DNA from: Halomonas sp. KAO
GTDB taxonomy: Bacteria > Pseudomonadota > Gammaproteobacteria > Pseudomonadales > Halomonadaceae
Direction: 5' to 3'
NCBI RefSeq assembly: GCF_015595025.1
Contig: NZ_JADNRL010000019.1
Coordinates: 741,521 to 805,520 of the forward strand
Length of the DNA stretch: 64,000 bases
In this document: positions 25,383-35,771 of the stretch, piece after piece
Numbering within the stretch: the first letter of the stretch is position 1
How the letters are laid out: each line of letters opens with the position of its first letter
Program-made: the position numbers and the translations under genes
The notes under the pieces: model-generated
Told to the model about the DNA's origin: nothing
Seen by the model: only the letters and a program-made list of their open reading frames with translations
The model's database searches: none

Positions 25383-26195
25383 TCAGGTCATGCGCCCGGT
25401 GATGTAGTTCTCGGTGCGCGCGAGGCGCGGATGGGTGAACAGCGTCTGGGTGGGGCCGTACTCCACCAGCTCGCCCTGCTCGAGGAAGGCGGTGAAATCG
25501 GAGACCCGTGCCGCCTGCTGCATGTTGTGGGTGACCAGCACCAGGCTGAGGCGCGACTTCAGGTTGCCGATCAGCTCCTCGATCTTCAGCGTCGAGATGG
25601 GATCCAGGGCAGAGGCCGGTTCGTCGAGCAGCAGCACCTCGGGCTGAACCGCCAGGGTCCGGGCGATCACCAGGCGCTGCTGCTGGCCCCCCGAAAGTGC
25701 CCAGGCAGAGGCCCGAAGGCGATCCTTCACCTCCTCCCAGAGTGCCGCGGAGCGCAGCGCCCACTCGACGCTATCGTCCATCTGGCGCCTGCGCATCCCC
25801 CCCTGCAGGCGCAGACCGAAAGCCACGTTGTCATAGATCGACATGGGGAAGGGATTGGGCGCCTGGAAGACCATGCCCACCCGGCGCCGCAACTCCGCCA
25901 CCTCCACCTCGGGGGCGTGAATATCCTGCCCTTCGAGGCGAATCTCGCCGCACCGCACCACCTCCTCGTTGAGATCGTGGAGTCGGTTGAGGGCGCGCAG
26001 CAGGGTCGACTTGCCGCACCCGGATGGGCCGATAAAGGCCGTCACCCGGTGGCGTGGCACGCGCAGGGTGAGATCGCGCAGCGCCGGCTTGTCGCCATAC
26101 GCAAGGCTCACCCCGGTGATCTCCAGGCAGCTTTCGGAGGCGGCGAAGTCGATGATCGGCCCTCTCGCGGCGGATGACGACGTGAAAACGGACAC
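25383..26195 (-). CDS. pstB: Phosphate ABC transporter ATP-binding protein PstB
   Basis: ATPase of the high-affinity phosphate importer. It has the Walker A box [10 protein letters not shown]-loop [18 protein letters not shown] signature [14 protein letters not shown] and Walker [13 protein letters not shown]. The GTG at 26195, with GAGGAGA about nine bases upstream, gives 270 residues; a GTG at 26219 also keeps the frame. It begins 26 bases after the pstA stop, or directly if the longer start is used. Confidence 0.94.
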   Translation of the reverse strand: MSVFTSSSAARGPIIDFAASESCLEITGVSLAYGDKPALRDLTLRVPRHRVTAFIGPSGCGKSTLLRALNRLHDLNEEVVRCGEIRLEGQDIHAPEVEVAELRRRVGMVFQAPNPFPMSIYDNVAFGLRLQGGMRRRQMDDSVEWALRSAALWEEVKDRLRASAWALSGGQQQRLVIARTLAVQPEVLLLDEPASALDPISTLKIEELIGNLKSRLSLVLVTHNMQQAARVSDFTAFLEQGELVEYGPTQTLFTHPRLARTENYITGRMT

Positions 26196-26221
26196 CAGAC
26201 AGATTCTCCTCGAGGCCACCG

Positions 26222-27757
26222 CTAGACGCGCGACGGCACCTCATGACGCAGCCTCAGATGATGGCGCAGAAATATTGCAGTCAGGTTAAGCATCAGGATC
26301 ACCAGCACCAGCAACAGTGCCGTGGCGAAGGCCAGCGGCATGGCGGCCTGGACATCATCGCCATGGAGGGCGGTGTCGTAGATATGGTAGCCAAGATGCA
26401 TGAACTTGCGTTCAAGATGCAGGTAGGGGAAGTCGCCGTCCACCGGCACCCGGGAGGCCAGCTTGGCGACCCCCACCAGCATCAGGGGCGCCACCTCGCC
26501 GGCGGCCCTGGCCACGGCCAGGATCATGCCGGTCAGCATGGCGGGCAGCGTCATCGGCAGCACCACCCGGGTCAGCATCTCCATGCGGGTGGCGCCCAGC
26601 GCCAGGGCTCCCTCCCGCTGATGGTCGGGCACCCGAGCCAGCCCCTCCTCGGTGGCCACGATCACCACCGGCAGGGTCAGCAGGGCCAGGGTCAGGGAGG
26701 CCCACAGCAGGCCGCCGGTGCCGAAGGTAGGGGATGGCAGTCGTTCGCTGAAGAACCACTCGTCCAGGCTCCCGCCGATGCCATGGACGAACACTCCCAG
26801 CCCGAACACCCCGAAGACGATGGAGGGAACCCCGGCCAGGTTACGCACACCGATGCGCACGATGCGAGTCAGCGCTCCCTGATGGGCCACCTCATTGAGA
26901 TAGATGGCGGCCAGCACACCGAAGGGGGTCACCACCAGCGACATCAGCAGCACCATCAACATGGTACCGAAGATCGCCGGCCACACCCCTCCGGCGCTGT
27001 TGGCGGCGCGTGGCCCCTCGGAGAGGAAGCGCCACACGCCTTCTGCCCAGGCAACCACTCTGTCGGGCAGCGTCATGGCGTTGGGCCGCCAGGCACGTAG
27101 TACCTCCTCCAGGGGCTGCTCGACACGCCGCCCGTCGGCGCTCTCCACTATCAGGGTAGCGCCGCCCATGGCCGCCTGAAGCTCACGGATACGCCCATTG
27201 GCCGCGACCAGCGCCGCGCGAGCCTCGTCGCTGTCGACGGTCTCGAGGCGACGAACCAGAGGCATCACCACCTCGTCGCGCAGGCGGTTGCGTTCGTCGC
27301 GCAGCCTCTCCAGCGCCTTCAGTCGCGCCTCCAGGGCGGGCCAGGCAGCCTCGCCGACATGGCTCTCTTCCTCCCCTTCGAGCGCTACCAACCGACCGAC
27401 AAGATCGCCCCAGCGGCTGCGCTCCATCATCACCAGCTCGGCTGGGTAGTCGATCCTGGCGATCTCCCCCAGCTCGACCCAGCGCCAGCGGTCACCCTCC
27501 AGATCCCGGTTGGCGGTGAAGTAGAGGCGCTCACGCCGGGTGTCGCCGGGGATCGTCTCCTCACGCACCGCGATGCCGGCGAAGGGCGAGCCGGCGTGAG
27601 GCGTCACCACGGCCACCTCGGCGGGCCAGAAATGGCCCAGCCCACGCGTGGCCAGCAGCAACAGCAGAGCCAGCAACAGCAGCAGCGACAGCGCCACACT
27701 GCCGGCGGCCAGCCAGGGCCAGGGGCCTTCACCGTAGCGTCGCCACGACCCTCTCAT
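26222..27757 (-). CDS. pstA: Phosphate ABC transporter permease PstA (long form)
   Basis: 511 residues, much longer than the E. coli protein (296) but like the long pseudomonad form. One N-terminal membrane helix, then a large extracytoplasmic segment (about 45-245) with a charged coiled-coil-like stretch rich in [14 protein letters not shown], followed by the six-helix permease domain with the ATPase-coupling motif [18 protein letters not shown] and an [11 protein letters not shown] end. The start overlaps the pstC stop by four bases. Confidence 0.94.
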   Translation of the reverse strand: MRGSWRRYGEGPWPWLAAGSVALSLLLLLALLLLLATRGLGHFWPAEVAVVTPHAGSPFAGIAVREETIPGDTRRERLYFTANRDLEGDRWRWVELGEIARIDYPAELVMMERSRWGDLVGRLVALEGEEESHVGEAAWPALEARLKALERLRDERNRLRDEVVMPLVRRLETVDSDEARAALVAANGRIRELQAAMGGATLIVESADGRRVEQPLEEVLRAWRPNAMTLPDRVVAWAEGVWRFLSEGPRAANSAGGVWPAIFGTMLMVLLMSLVVTPFGVLAAIYLNEVAHQGALTRIVRIGVRNLAGVPSIVFGVFGLGVFVHGIGGSLDEWFFSERLPSPTFGTGGLLWASLTLALLTLPVVIVATEEGLARVPDHQREGALALGATRMEMLTRVVLPMTLPAMLTGMILAVARAAGEVAPLMLVGVAKLASRVPVDGDFPYLHLERKFMHLGYHIYDTALHGDDVQAAMPLAFATALLLVLVILMLNLTAIFLRHHLRLRHEVPSRV

Positions 27758-28968
27758 GCTCCTCCCTCCCGGCGTCGATAGCGGCGCCGCAGGCGAGTAC
27801 GCATCACTTCGGCCAGGGTATTGACCAGAAAGGTGAAGAGAAACAACACCAGCGCCGCCAGGAACAGCAACCGATAGTGGGTACCGCCGACGGCGGCCTC
27901 AGGCAGCTCGATGGCAATGGTCGCCGACAGCGAGCGCAGCCCCTCCAGGGGACTCAGGGTCATCAGGGCGGTATTGCCGCTGGCCATCAACACGATCATG
28001 GTTTCACCCACCGCCCGGCCGGCGCCGATCATCACCGCGCTCAGGATGCCCGGTGAGGCCGCGGGCAGCACCACCCGCCAGAGCGTCTGCCAGCGGGTGG
28101 CACCCAGTGCCTGGGCACCCTCGGCGAGGCTATCGGGCACCCCGTTCAGGGCATCCTCGGCCAGCGCATAGATGCCGGGGATCACGGCAAAGCCCATGGC
28201 CACACCGACGATCATGGCATTGCGCGCCGCATAGTCGAGGCCCAGGGTGGCGGCGAGCCAGCCACGCAGATCTCCCCCCACCAGCGCCGCCTCGAGCCAG
28301 GGCGCCAGACACAGGGTGATGGCCCCCACCATCAGCAGCCAGGGCATCAGCCACACTCCCGCCCAGCCAAGGGGCAGCTGCCTCCCCAGTGGCGCCGGCA
28401 ACAGCCCCCTCGCTCCTCCTGCCAGCAGCACCCCAAGAGGCAAGGTGATCACCAGCAGCAAGGTGGCGATTAAATGCCGCTCTACCCAGGGCGCCAGCAG
28501 CAGGCCGGCAACGAAACCGACCACCACCCCGGGCATGGCCTCCATCAGCTCCAGGGTAGGCTTCAACCGGGCCCGCAGGCGACGCGGCATGTAGAGCGCC
28601 GAATGCACCGCGGCGCCCAGCGCCAGGGGAACCGCGAACAGCAGCGCCCACAGCGCGGCCTTGAGCGTGCCCCAGGCAAGCGGCAGCATGCCGTAATGCG
28701 CCGGACTGGCCTCCCCCAGGGGCTCGGGCCGCCAGCGATGCCGGGGCTCGACGGCCCCCTCCACCGGCTGAGGGCGCCACAGTGCATCGGTATCAATAGC
28801 ATCCGCCCCCAGAAAGAGCGGTATCACCTCCAGCGCCAGAAACACCCCGATGGCCAGTACCGATACCAGCACCCCGATGCCCCCCGCGGTGATCAGCAGG
28901 GTCGCCAGGCGGTCGCGAAGGCGACGACGACGCAGGTGCAGCGAGGGAGGCGGGCGAGAGTCGATCAT
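27754..28968 (-). CDS. pstC: Phosphate ABC transporter permease PstC
   Basis: 404 residues with six or seven membrane helices and the coupling loop EGAQALGATRWQTLWRVVLP and RAVGETMIVLMASGN typical of PstC. It lacks the very large periplasmic insert I recall in the P. aeruginosa homologue (677 residues), although the paired PstA is of the long type. ATG 28968 is preferred over an in-frame GTG two codons upstream. The gene lies just downstream of a triple Pho box. Confidence 0.93.
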   Translation of the reverse strand: MIDSRPPPSLHLRRRRLRDRLATLLITAGGIGVLVSVLAIGVFLALEVIPLFLGADAIDTDALWRPQPVEGAVEPRHRWRPEPLGEASPAHYGMLPLAWGTLKAALWALLFAVPLALGAAVHSALYMPRRLRARLKPTLELMEAMPGVVVGFVAGLLLAPWVERHLIATLLLVITLPLGVLLAGGARGLLPAPLGRQLPLGWAGVWLMPWLLMVGAITLCLAPWLEAALVGGDLRGWLAATLGLDYAARNAMIVGVAMGFAVIPGIYALAEDALNGVPDSLAEGAQALGATRWQTLWRVVLPAASPGILSAVMIGAGRAVGETMIVLMASGNTALMTLSPLEGLRSLSATIAIELPEAAVGGTHYRLLFLAALVLFLFTFLVNTLAEVMRTRLRRRYRRREGGA

Positions 28969-29012
28969 GGCCACTCATCAGGCGCGGAGGATAGAAACAG
29001 GAACACCACTTT

Positions 29013-29041
29013 ACGACAGAACGATGACAGTCGCGTGACAG
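29013..29041 (-). promoter_or_regulatory. Triple Pho box between pstS and pstC
   Basis: On the minus strand, CTGTCAC (29041-29035), CTGTCAT (29030-29024) and CTGTCGT (29019-29013) recur every 11 bases with 4-base spacers. The first two match the Pho consensus at 13 of 14 positions. It starts two bases after the pstS stop, giving pstCAB-phoU its own PhoB-controlled promoter. Confidence 0.85.
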
Positions 29042-29043
29042 CG

Positions 29044-30003
29044 CTACTCGGCCATCGGCAGCGAGGCCAGCCAGTCGCGCTGCTGCATCAGCCGCTCCTC
29101 GGTCAGGGTGACGAAGCCCAGCTCCTCGACCACCGCCTGGCCCTGCGGGGAGAGCACCAGCTCGAGGAAGGCATGCTCCGGCCCCGTCAGCGCACTGCCG
29201 GGGGGCAGGTTCACATAGAGATAGAGGTAACGCCACAGGGGGTAGTCGCCGCGGCGCACGGCCCGAGGCGTGGGTGAGACGGCCCGGCCCTGGGCGTCAT
29301 GGAGCTGAAGCGCCCTGACGCCGGCGGTCAGGTGATTGAGACCCACGAAGCCGATGGACGATGGCTCGGCGGCCACCGCCGCCGCCACCGCCGCCGAGCC
29401 GGGGTGCTCGTTGAGACGCACCCGGAAACCGCCACCACACAGGGCCCGCCTGCGAAACAGATCATGGGTCCCCGAGGCGACGTTGCGTCCATGCAGCACG
29501 ATACGGTCCTCCGGCAGCATGCCCCCCAGCTGGGACCAGCGTTCGACCCCGTGGTCGGCGCCGCAGCGACGCGACTCCGAAAAGATGGCATCCAGCTCCC
29601 GACGGCCGAGGCTCTCCAGCGGATTATGGCGATGCACGATGACCACCAGGGCATCGCGGGCCACCTTCAGTTCCACGGGAGGATAGCCGTGGCGGGCGAT
29701 GAAGGCCTCGCGTTCGTGATCATTCATGGGTCGCGACATCGCGCCCAGGCGCGCGGTGCCAGCGGTCAGCGCGGCCGGGGCGCTGGCCGAGCCTCTGGCC
29801 TGAAGCTGCAGGCGCACCCCCGGATGGCGCTCGGCCAGCCGCTCCCCCCAGCGCAGCATGGGGCCCGCCAGGGTGTCCGATCCCACCGCACTCAGCGGTC
29901 CGATGACATCATCCGCCGGCACCCGTACCGCCAGCAGAAGCAGCAACACGCCAAGCAGCGGTGCCATCCGGCGTAACCCTCTGCGCTCATCGACTCTGGC
30001 CAT
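29044..30003 (-). CDS. pstS: Phosphate ABC transporter substrate-binding protein PstS
   Basis: 319 residues: signal peptide (hydrophobic APLLGVLLLLLAVRV) then a type II periplasmic binding protein of the PstS family, with the phosphate-binding motif GSDTLAGPM, SRPMNDHE, RNVASGTHDLF and a conserved YPLWRYLYLYV near the C-terminus. It delivers phosphate to PstCA. The frame is open to 30126; ATG 30003 follows GGGGAGG by five bases and precedes a proper signal peptide. It has its own upstream Pho box (30205-30222). Confidence 0.93.
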   Translation of the reverse strand: MARVDERRGLRRMAPLLGVLLLLLAVRVPADDVIGPLSAVGSDTLAGPMLRWGERLAERHPGVRLQLQARGSASAPAALTAGTARLGAMSRPMNDHEREAFIARHGYPPVELKVARDALVVIVHRHNPLESLGRRELDAIFSESRRCGADHGVERWSQLGGMLPEDRIVLHGRNVASGTHDLFRRRALCGGGFRVRLNEHPGSAAVAAAVAAEPSSIGFVGLNHLTAGVRALQLHDAQGRAVSPTPRAVRRGDYPLWRYLYLYVNLPPGSALTGPEHAFLELVLSPQGQAVVEELGFVTLTEERLMQQRDWLASLPMAE

Positions 30004-30204
30004 GTGGCCTCCCCTCGCCCTGGCGTCCTCTTCCCATGCTACCCCACGGCCGACTGCGGAGCCGCGCCCGCGGCCTATCGACTGATAGTTTGGGCAACGG
30101 CTTCTCGCTATCCTCCACCCTGCCACACGTCACACGGGGCTGGAGAGCGAGCGAGCCCGGGTTTACCATGGGTCCGGTCTCGCCCCCAATAACAAGCCAG
30201 GATG

Positions 30205-30222
30205 ATGACACCTTCATGACAG
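30205..30222 (-). promoter_or_regulatory. Pho box for pstS, overlapping the thioesterase start codon
   Basis: Minus strand reads CTGTCATGAAGGTGTCAT (13 of 14 repeat positions). A TGTTAT -10-like box lies exactly 10 bases downstream at 30194-30189. The box covers the ATG of the divergent YciA-type gene (30216). An additional CTGTCAT (30235-30229) lies upstream, out of the 11-base phase. Confidence 0.75.
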
Positions 30223-30623
30223 AACTCGATGACAGCCCGCGCCCACGGGGAGAGCTGACTCTCAAGCTGCTGGCCAGTCGCCAGGACACCAACCTCCACG
30301 GCGATATCGCCGGGGGCTGGCTGGTTGCACATATGGATCAGGCCGCCGAGCTGGCGGCCGACCGGGAGGCCAATGGTCGCACCGCCACCGTGGCGATCGA
30401 GTCGATGGACTTCCTGTGTCCGGTGCGGGTCGGCTCCACGGTCAATATCTTCACCCGCCTGGTCGAGATCGGCCATAGCTCCATCCGCATCGACGTCGAG
30501 GTGTGGATCCGCCAACCCCATGAACGCAATCCCAACGAGCTCCACAAGGTGACCGAGGCTCGCTTCGTGATGGTGGCCATGGATGACAATGGGCGCATCC
30601 GTGCGGTGCGTCGCGAGACCTGA
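30216..30623 (+). CDS. YciA-family acyl-CoA thioesterase
   Basis: 135-residue hotdog-fold thioesterase with the signature DTNLHGDIAGGWLVAHMDQA, whose Asp and neighbouring residues form the catalytic site, and SMDFLCPVRVGSTVNI. YciA enzymes hydrolyse a broad range of acyl-CoAs. ATG 30216 fits the family N-terminus; the nearest purine-rich box (CCAGG) is rather distant, so the start is not certain. Divergent from pstS and overlapping its Pho box. Followed by a strong terminator. Confidence 0.87.
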   Translation: MTELDDSPRPRGELTLKLLASRQDTNLHGDIAGGWLVAHMDQAAELAADREANGRTATVAIESMDFLCPVRVGSTVNIFTRLVEIGHSSIRIDVEVWIRQPHERNPNELHKVTEARFVMVAMDDNGRIRAVRRET

Positions 30624-30640
30624 CTGCTTCCACCAATGCA

Positions 30641-30678
30641 GAGCGGGGGCGCCACTCGGCGCCCCCGCTCTGGTTTTC
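30641..30678 (+). terminator. Rho-independent terminator after the thioesterase gene
   Basis: Perfect 13-bp stem (30641-30653 with 30658-30670), loop ACTC, followed by TGGTTTTC. It also lies past the stop of the convergent TRAP binding-protein gene. Confidence 0.85.
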
Positions 30679-30772
30679 AAACACCCCCGGCCGATAGCCG
30701 CCATTTCATGCCGGTTCAGTGGCATACGCCGGGGGCCGTGGCCTATCGGTCCTCTGCCGAGGGGTCATGCCC

Positions 30773-31861
30773 TCAGGACTGCACCGCCTCACGCGCCTTG
30801 AGGTAGGCAAATTCGCCGGCATCGTTGGACGCCCGCACCAGCTTCTGGAAGGCGACGTAGGAGTCATGGACCTTCTTCGAGTCCGGGTCGCTCTCGACCT
30901 GCTCGGCGATCACCTCCTGGGAGGCTTCATAGAGCGCCTTCATCACATCCTCGGGGAAGATGCGCAGCTTGACTCCATGCTCGTTGACCAGGGTATCCAG
31001 GGCCTGGGCGTTGCGGAAGGTGAACTCGCTGATCATCGCCAGATTGGCCGCCCGAGCCGCCTCGGTCACCACCGCCTTGAGATCATCGGGCAGGGCATTC
31101 CAGGCCTCCAGGTTGACGGTTCCCTCGAGGATCGCACTGGGCTCGTTCCAGGCCGAGGTGTAGTAGTAGTCGGCCACCTGGTGAAGACCGAAGGCCAGGT
31201 CGTTGTAGGGACTGACCCAGTCGGCGGCATCCAGCACCCCGGTCTGCATGGAGGTGAAGATCTCCGAGCCCGGCATGGTGACGGTGGTGACACCGATACG
31301 GTTCATCGCCTCACCGGCCAGGCCGGGCAGACGCAGCTTGAGCCCCTGCAGGTCCTCCAGGGAGTTGATCTCCTTCTTGAACCAGCCGCCGGGCTGGGTG
31401 GTGGTATTGCCCACCGGGAAGGGCTTGAGATTGTGCTTGGCATAGAGCTCGTCCCACAGTTCCTGACCGCCGCCGTAATAGAGCCAGGCGTTGGTTTCCT
31501 GGGTCGTCATGCCGAAGGGCACGGCGGTAAAGAACTGTGACGCCGCTACCTTGCCACGCCAGTAGTAGGAGGCGGAGTGACCCATCTCGGCGGTACCGGC
31601 GGCCACGGCATCGAACACTTCGAGTGCCGGTACCAGTTCACCGGCACCATGCACGCGGATACGCATGCGACCGCCGGAGAGTGTCTCGATGCGCTTGGCG
31701 AACTCGCTGGCACCGGTACCCAGGGCCGGGAAGTTCTTGGGCCAGGAGGTGACCATGTTCCAAGTGATGGTCTCCTGGGCCTTGGCGGTGGAAACGAAGG
31801 GGGCGGCGACCACACCGGCGGCGCCGGCACCCAGGGTGGTCAAGAACTTGCGACGTTGCAT
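30773..31861 (-). CDS. TRAP transporter substrate-binding protein, Tat-exported (TakP/DctP-like)
   Basis: 362 residues. The N-terminus MQRRKFLTTLGAGAAGVVAA has a twin-arginine motif (RRKFL), so it is exported folded. The mature part has the DctP/TakP-type binding fold with SWPKNFPALGTGASEFAKR, WRGKVAASQFF, RLPGLAGEAMNRIG and MQTGVLDAADWVSPYNDL, close to the alpha-keto-acid-binding branch. No dctQ or dctM membrane gene is next to it; the neighbours are a thioesterase and uvrD. The ligand is not known. It must use membrane subunits coded elsewhere. Confidence 0.88.
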   Translation of the reverse strand: MQRRKFLTTLGAGAAGVVAAPFVSTAKAQETITWNMVTSWPKNFPALGTGASEFAKRIETLSGGRMRIRVHGAGELVPALEVFDAVAAGTAEMGHSASYYWRGKVAASQFFTAVPFGMTTQETNAWLYYGGGQELWDELYAKHNLKPFPVGNTTTQPGGWFKKEINSLEDLQGLKLRLPGLAGEAMNRIGVTTVTMPGSEIFTSMQTGVLDAADWVSPYNDLAFGLHQVADYYYTSAWNEPSAILEGTVNLEAWNALPDDLKAVVTEAARAANLAMISEFTFRNAQALDTLVNEHGVKLRIFPEDVMKALYEASQEVIAEQVESDPDSKKVHDSYVAFQKLVRASNDAGEFAYLKAREAVQS

Positions 31862-32005
31862 TCAGGCATCACTCCGTACGGATTATTATGCGAGCGCCGC
31901 GCCTGTCGCGCGGCTGTGTCCGCCTGGCAGTATGCTCCAGACGTGAACAGACCCACAAGCCACCCGCTGCCGTGAACGTCAACGGAAACTCAGGCACCCT
32001 GAATG

Positions 32006-34207
<2,202 letters not shown>

Positions 34208-34260
34208 GGTAAGGCTGTGCCGGGTCGAGAATGGCCGACCAGCTTACCATATGCCCCTGG

Positions 34261-34340
34261 CTGGAAGCTTACCCCCTGAGGGCACCGTAAGCAGGGTGCA
34301 CCAACGCGGACTGGGCGGCTTGGCCGGGATCTGTCCCCTG
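34261..34340. repeat. Dispersed repeat element, degenerate copy B
   Basis: Its 34283-34304 section matches 21 of 22 bases of copy A (15846-15867) and 34316-34340 matches 23 of 25 bases of copy A's right arm. A single heptamer remnant GCTGGAAGCTT precedes it. The left outer arm of copy A's inverted repeat is missing, so it looks truncated or decayed. It sits upstream of uvrD. Confidence 0.8.
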
Positions 34341-34382
34341 CGGGAGGCGAGCTGTCCCCGGGCAAGCCGTATCCTCAAGTGG

Positions 34383-35246
34383 CTACGGCTTGCCGTCCTG
34401 CTCCGGAAAACGCAGCGGTGTCAGGCTCTTCTTCACTTCACGAAGCTGTTCGGCGAGCTTGGGACCGCGGGTCTTGGCCACGCCCACGGCCAGCACATCG
34501 ACCAGCACCAGATGGGCGATGCGCGAGCTCATGGGCGTGTAGATCTCGGTGTCCTCATGAACGTCGATATACAGCGGCAGGGTCACCTCCTCGGCCAGCG
34601 GCGAACCGTCGGGGCACAGCCCGATCACCGTGGCACCGGCCTCCCGTGCCAGGCGCACGCTGGCCACCAGCGCCCGGGTGCGGCCGGTCTGGGAGATGGC
34701 GACCACCACATCCCCCTCCTTGAGGGTCACCGCCGACATGTTCTGCATATGCGGGTCGGCATAGGCGGCGGTGGAGATCTGCAGACGGAAGAACTTGTGC
34801 TGAGCATCGAAGGCCACCGCGCCGGAGGCCCCGAAACCGTAGAACTCGACCCGATTGGCCATGGCCAGGGCATTGATCGCCTTGCTCAGCGCCTCGTTGT
34901 CGAGGCGGTCGCGCACCGACAGCAGGGTGCCCACGGTGGAGTCGAAGATGCTGTGGGAAAACTCCGCCACCGAGTCACTGTCGTTCATCGAGAACTGGGC
35001 GAACTGGCTGCCGGCCGCCAGCATCTGCGCCAACTTGAGCTTGAAGTCCTGGAAGCCGTTGCAGCCCAGCGCCCGACAGAAGCGCACCACCGTCGGTTCG
35101 CTGACCTTGGCTTCGGTCGCCAGGTCGACGATGCGCATATGGATCACTTCCTCGGGGTTGCGCAGCACGAAGCGCGCCACCTTCTGCTCGGAGCGGCGGA
35201 AGTGCTCCATGCGGTGTCTCATCTCATCGAACAGGGCACGACTCAC
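34383..35246 (-). CDS. hexR: HexR-type RpiR-family transcriptional regulator
   Basis: 287 residues: N-terminal helix-turn-helix with ATEAKVSEPTVVRFCRALG and a C-terminal SIS sugar-phosphate-binding domain (FYGFGASGAVAFDAQHKFFR, ISQTGRTRALV, EDTEIYTPMSSRIAHL). It closely follows HexR of pseudomonads, which senses 2-keto-3-deoxy-6-phosphogluconate and represses Entner-Doudoroff and related genes. GTG 35246 has AAGGAG six bases upstream and is preferred over the longer frame to 35273. The sugar genes it might control are not adjacent. Confidence 0.85.
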   Translation of the reverse strand: MSRALFDEMRHRMEHFRRSEQKVARFVLRNPEEVIHMRIVDLATEAKVSEPTVVRFCRALGCNGFQDFKLKLAQMLAAGSQFAQFSMNDSDSVAEFSHSIFDSTVGTLLSVRDRLDNEALSKAINALAMANRVEFYGFGASGAVAFDAQHKFFRLQISTAAYADPHMQNMSAVTLKEGDVVVAISQTGRTRALVASVRLAREAGATVIGLCPDGSPLAEEVTLPLYIDVHEDTEIYTPMSSRIAHLVLVDVLAVGVAKTRGPKLAEQLREVKKSLTPLRFPEQDGKP

Positions 35247-35474
35247 ACGGAACTCCTTGGCTGGCCACCGCAATGCGATGACGAACGATCATGGTATCTG
35301 ACTCATGTTATCCAATTACAGTATGCCCGAAGGCGGGGCCATATGGGCAGTGCGCCTCCGCCCGGGGAGCGTTGAGGCAGCGTCATGAGGAAAAGACTCA
35401 CGCCGTCATCATTCTGTCAAGTGATGTATAGTAACAAGTGCAGTGTCGCGTAGCGTCCAAGGAGAGAGTCGATC

Positions 35475-35690
35475 ATGCACAAGACCGAACGGTTAACCTC
35501 CCTGAAGAGTGAACTTCTCGACATCTTCATGAGCATGGAAGTCCATGAGCACGAAGAGCGGACTCGTACCGCCGCCCAGCGTCACCTGCGGGCCCGGCGT
35601 GGCATCGAGCTCCACAGCGAGTTCAAGCAGCTGGCTCGGGAGATCGCCGAGTTGCCAGAAGCCGAGCTCACCGAGGACGCCATGCACTGA
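35475..35690 (+). CDS. Small charged helical protein of unknown function
   Basis: 71 residues, starting MHKTERLTSLKSELL and rich in Glu, Arg, His; predicted as two or three amphipathic helices, no membrane segment or cysteine. An AAGGAGAG box precedes the ATG, and a TATAGT -10-like box lies at 35427-35432. It is followed by a strong hairpin, so it looks like an expressed monocistronic gene. No family recognised. Neighbours hexR and an Na+ symporter give no clear clue. Confidence 0.72.
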   Translation: MHKTERLTSLKSELLDIFMSMEVHEHEERTRTAAQRHLRARRGIELHSEFKQLAREIAELPEAELTEDAMH

Positions 35691-35709
35691 CGTCACCCCA
35701 CGATATGCA

Positions 35710-35735
35710 ACGAGCCCCGCCAGGGCGGGGCTCGT
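35710..35735. terminator. Bidirectional hairpin between small ORF and Na+ symporter
   Basis: ACGAGCCCCGCC (35710-35721) and GGCGGGGCTCGT (35724-35735) form a perfect 12-bp stem between convergent genes. No strong T-tract, so efficiency is uncertain. Confidence 0.7.
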
Positions 35736-35771
35736 CAGGGCTTGAAGCCAGTACCGTGATGGTCGGCGAGC

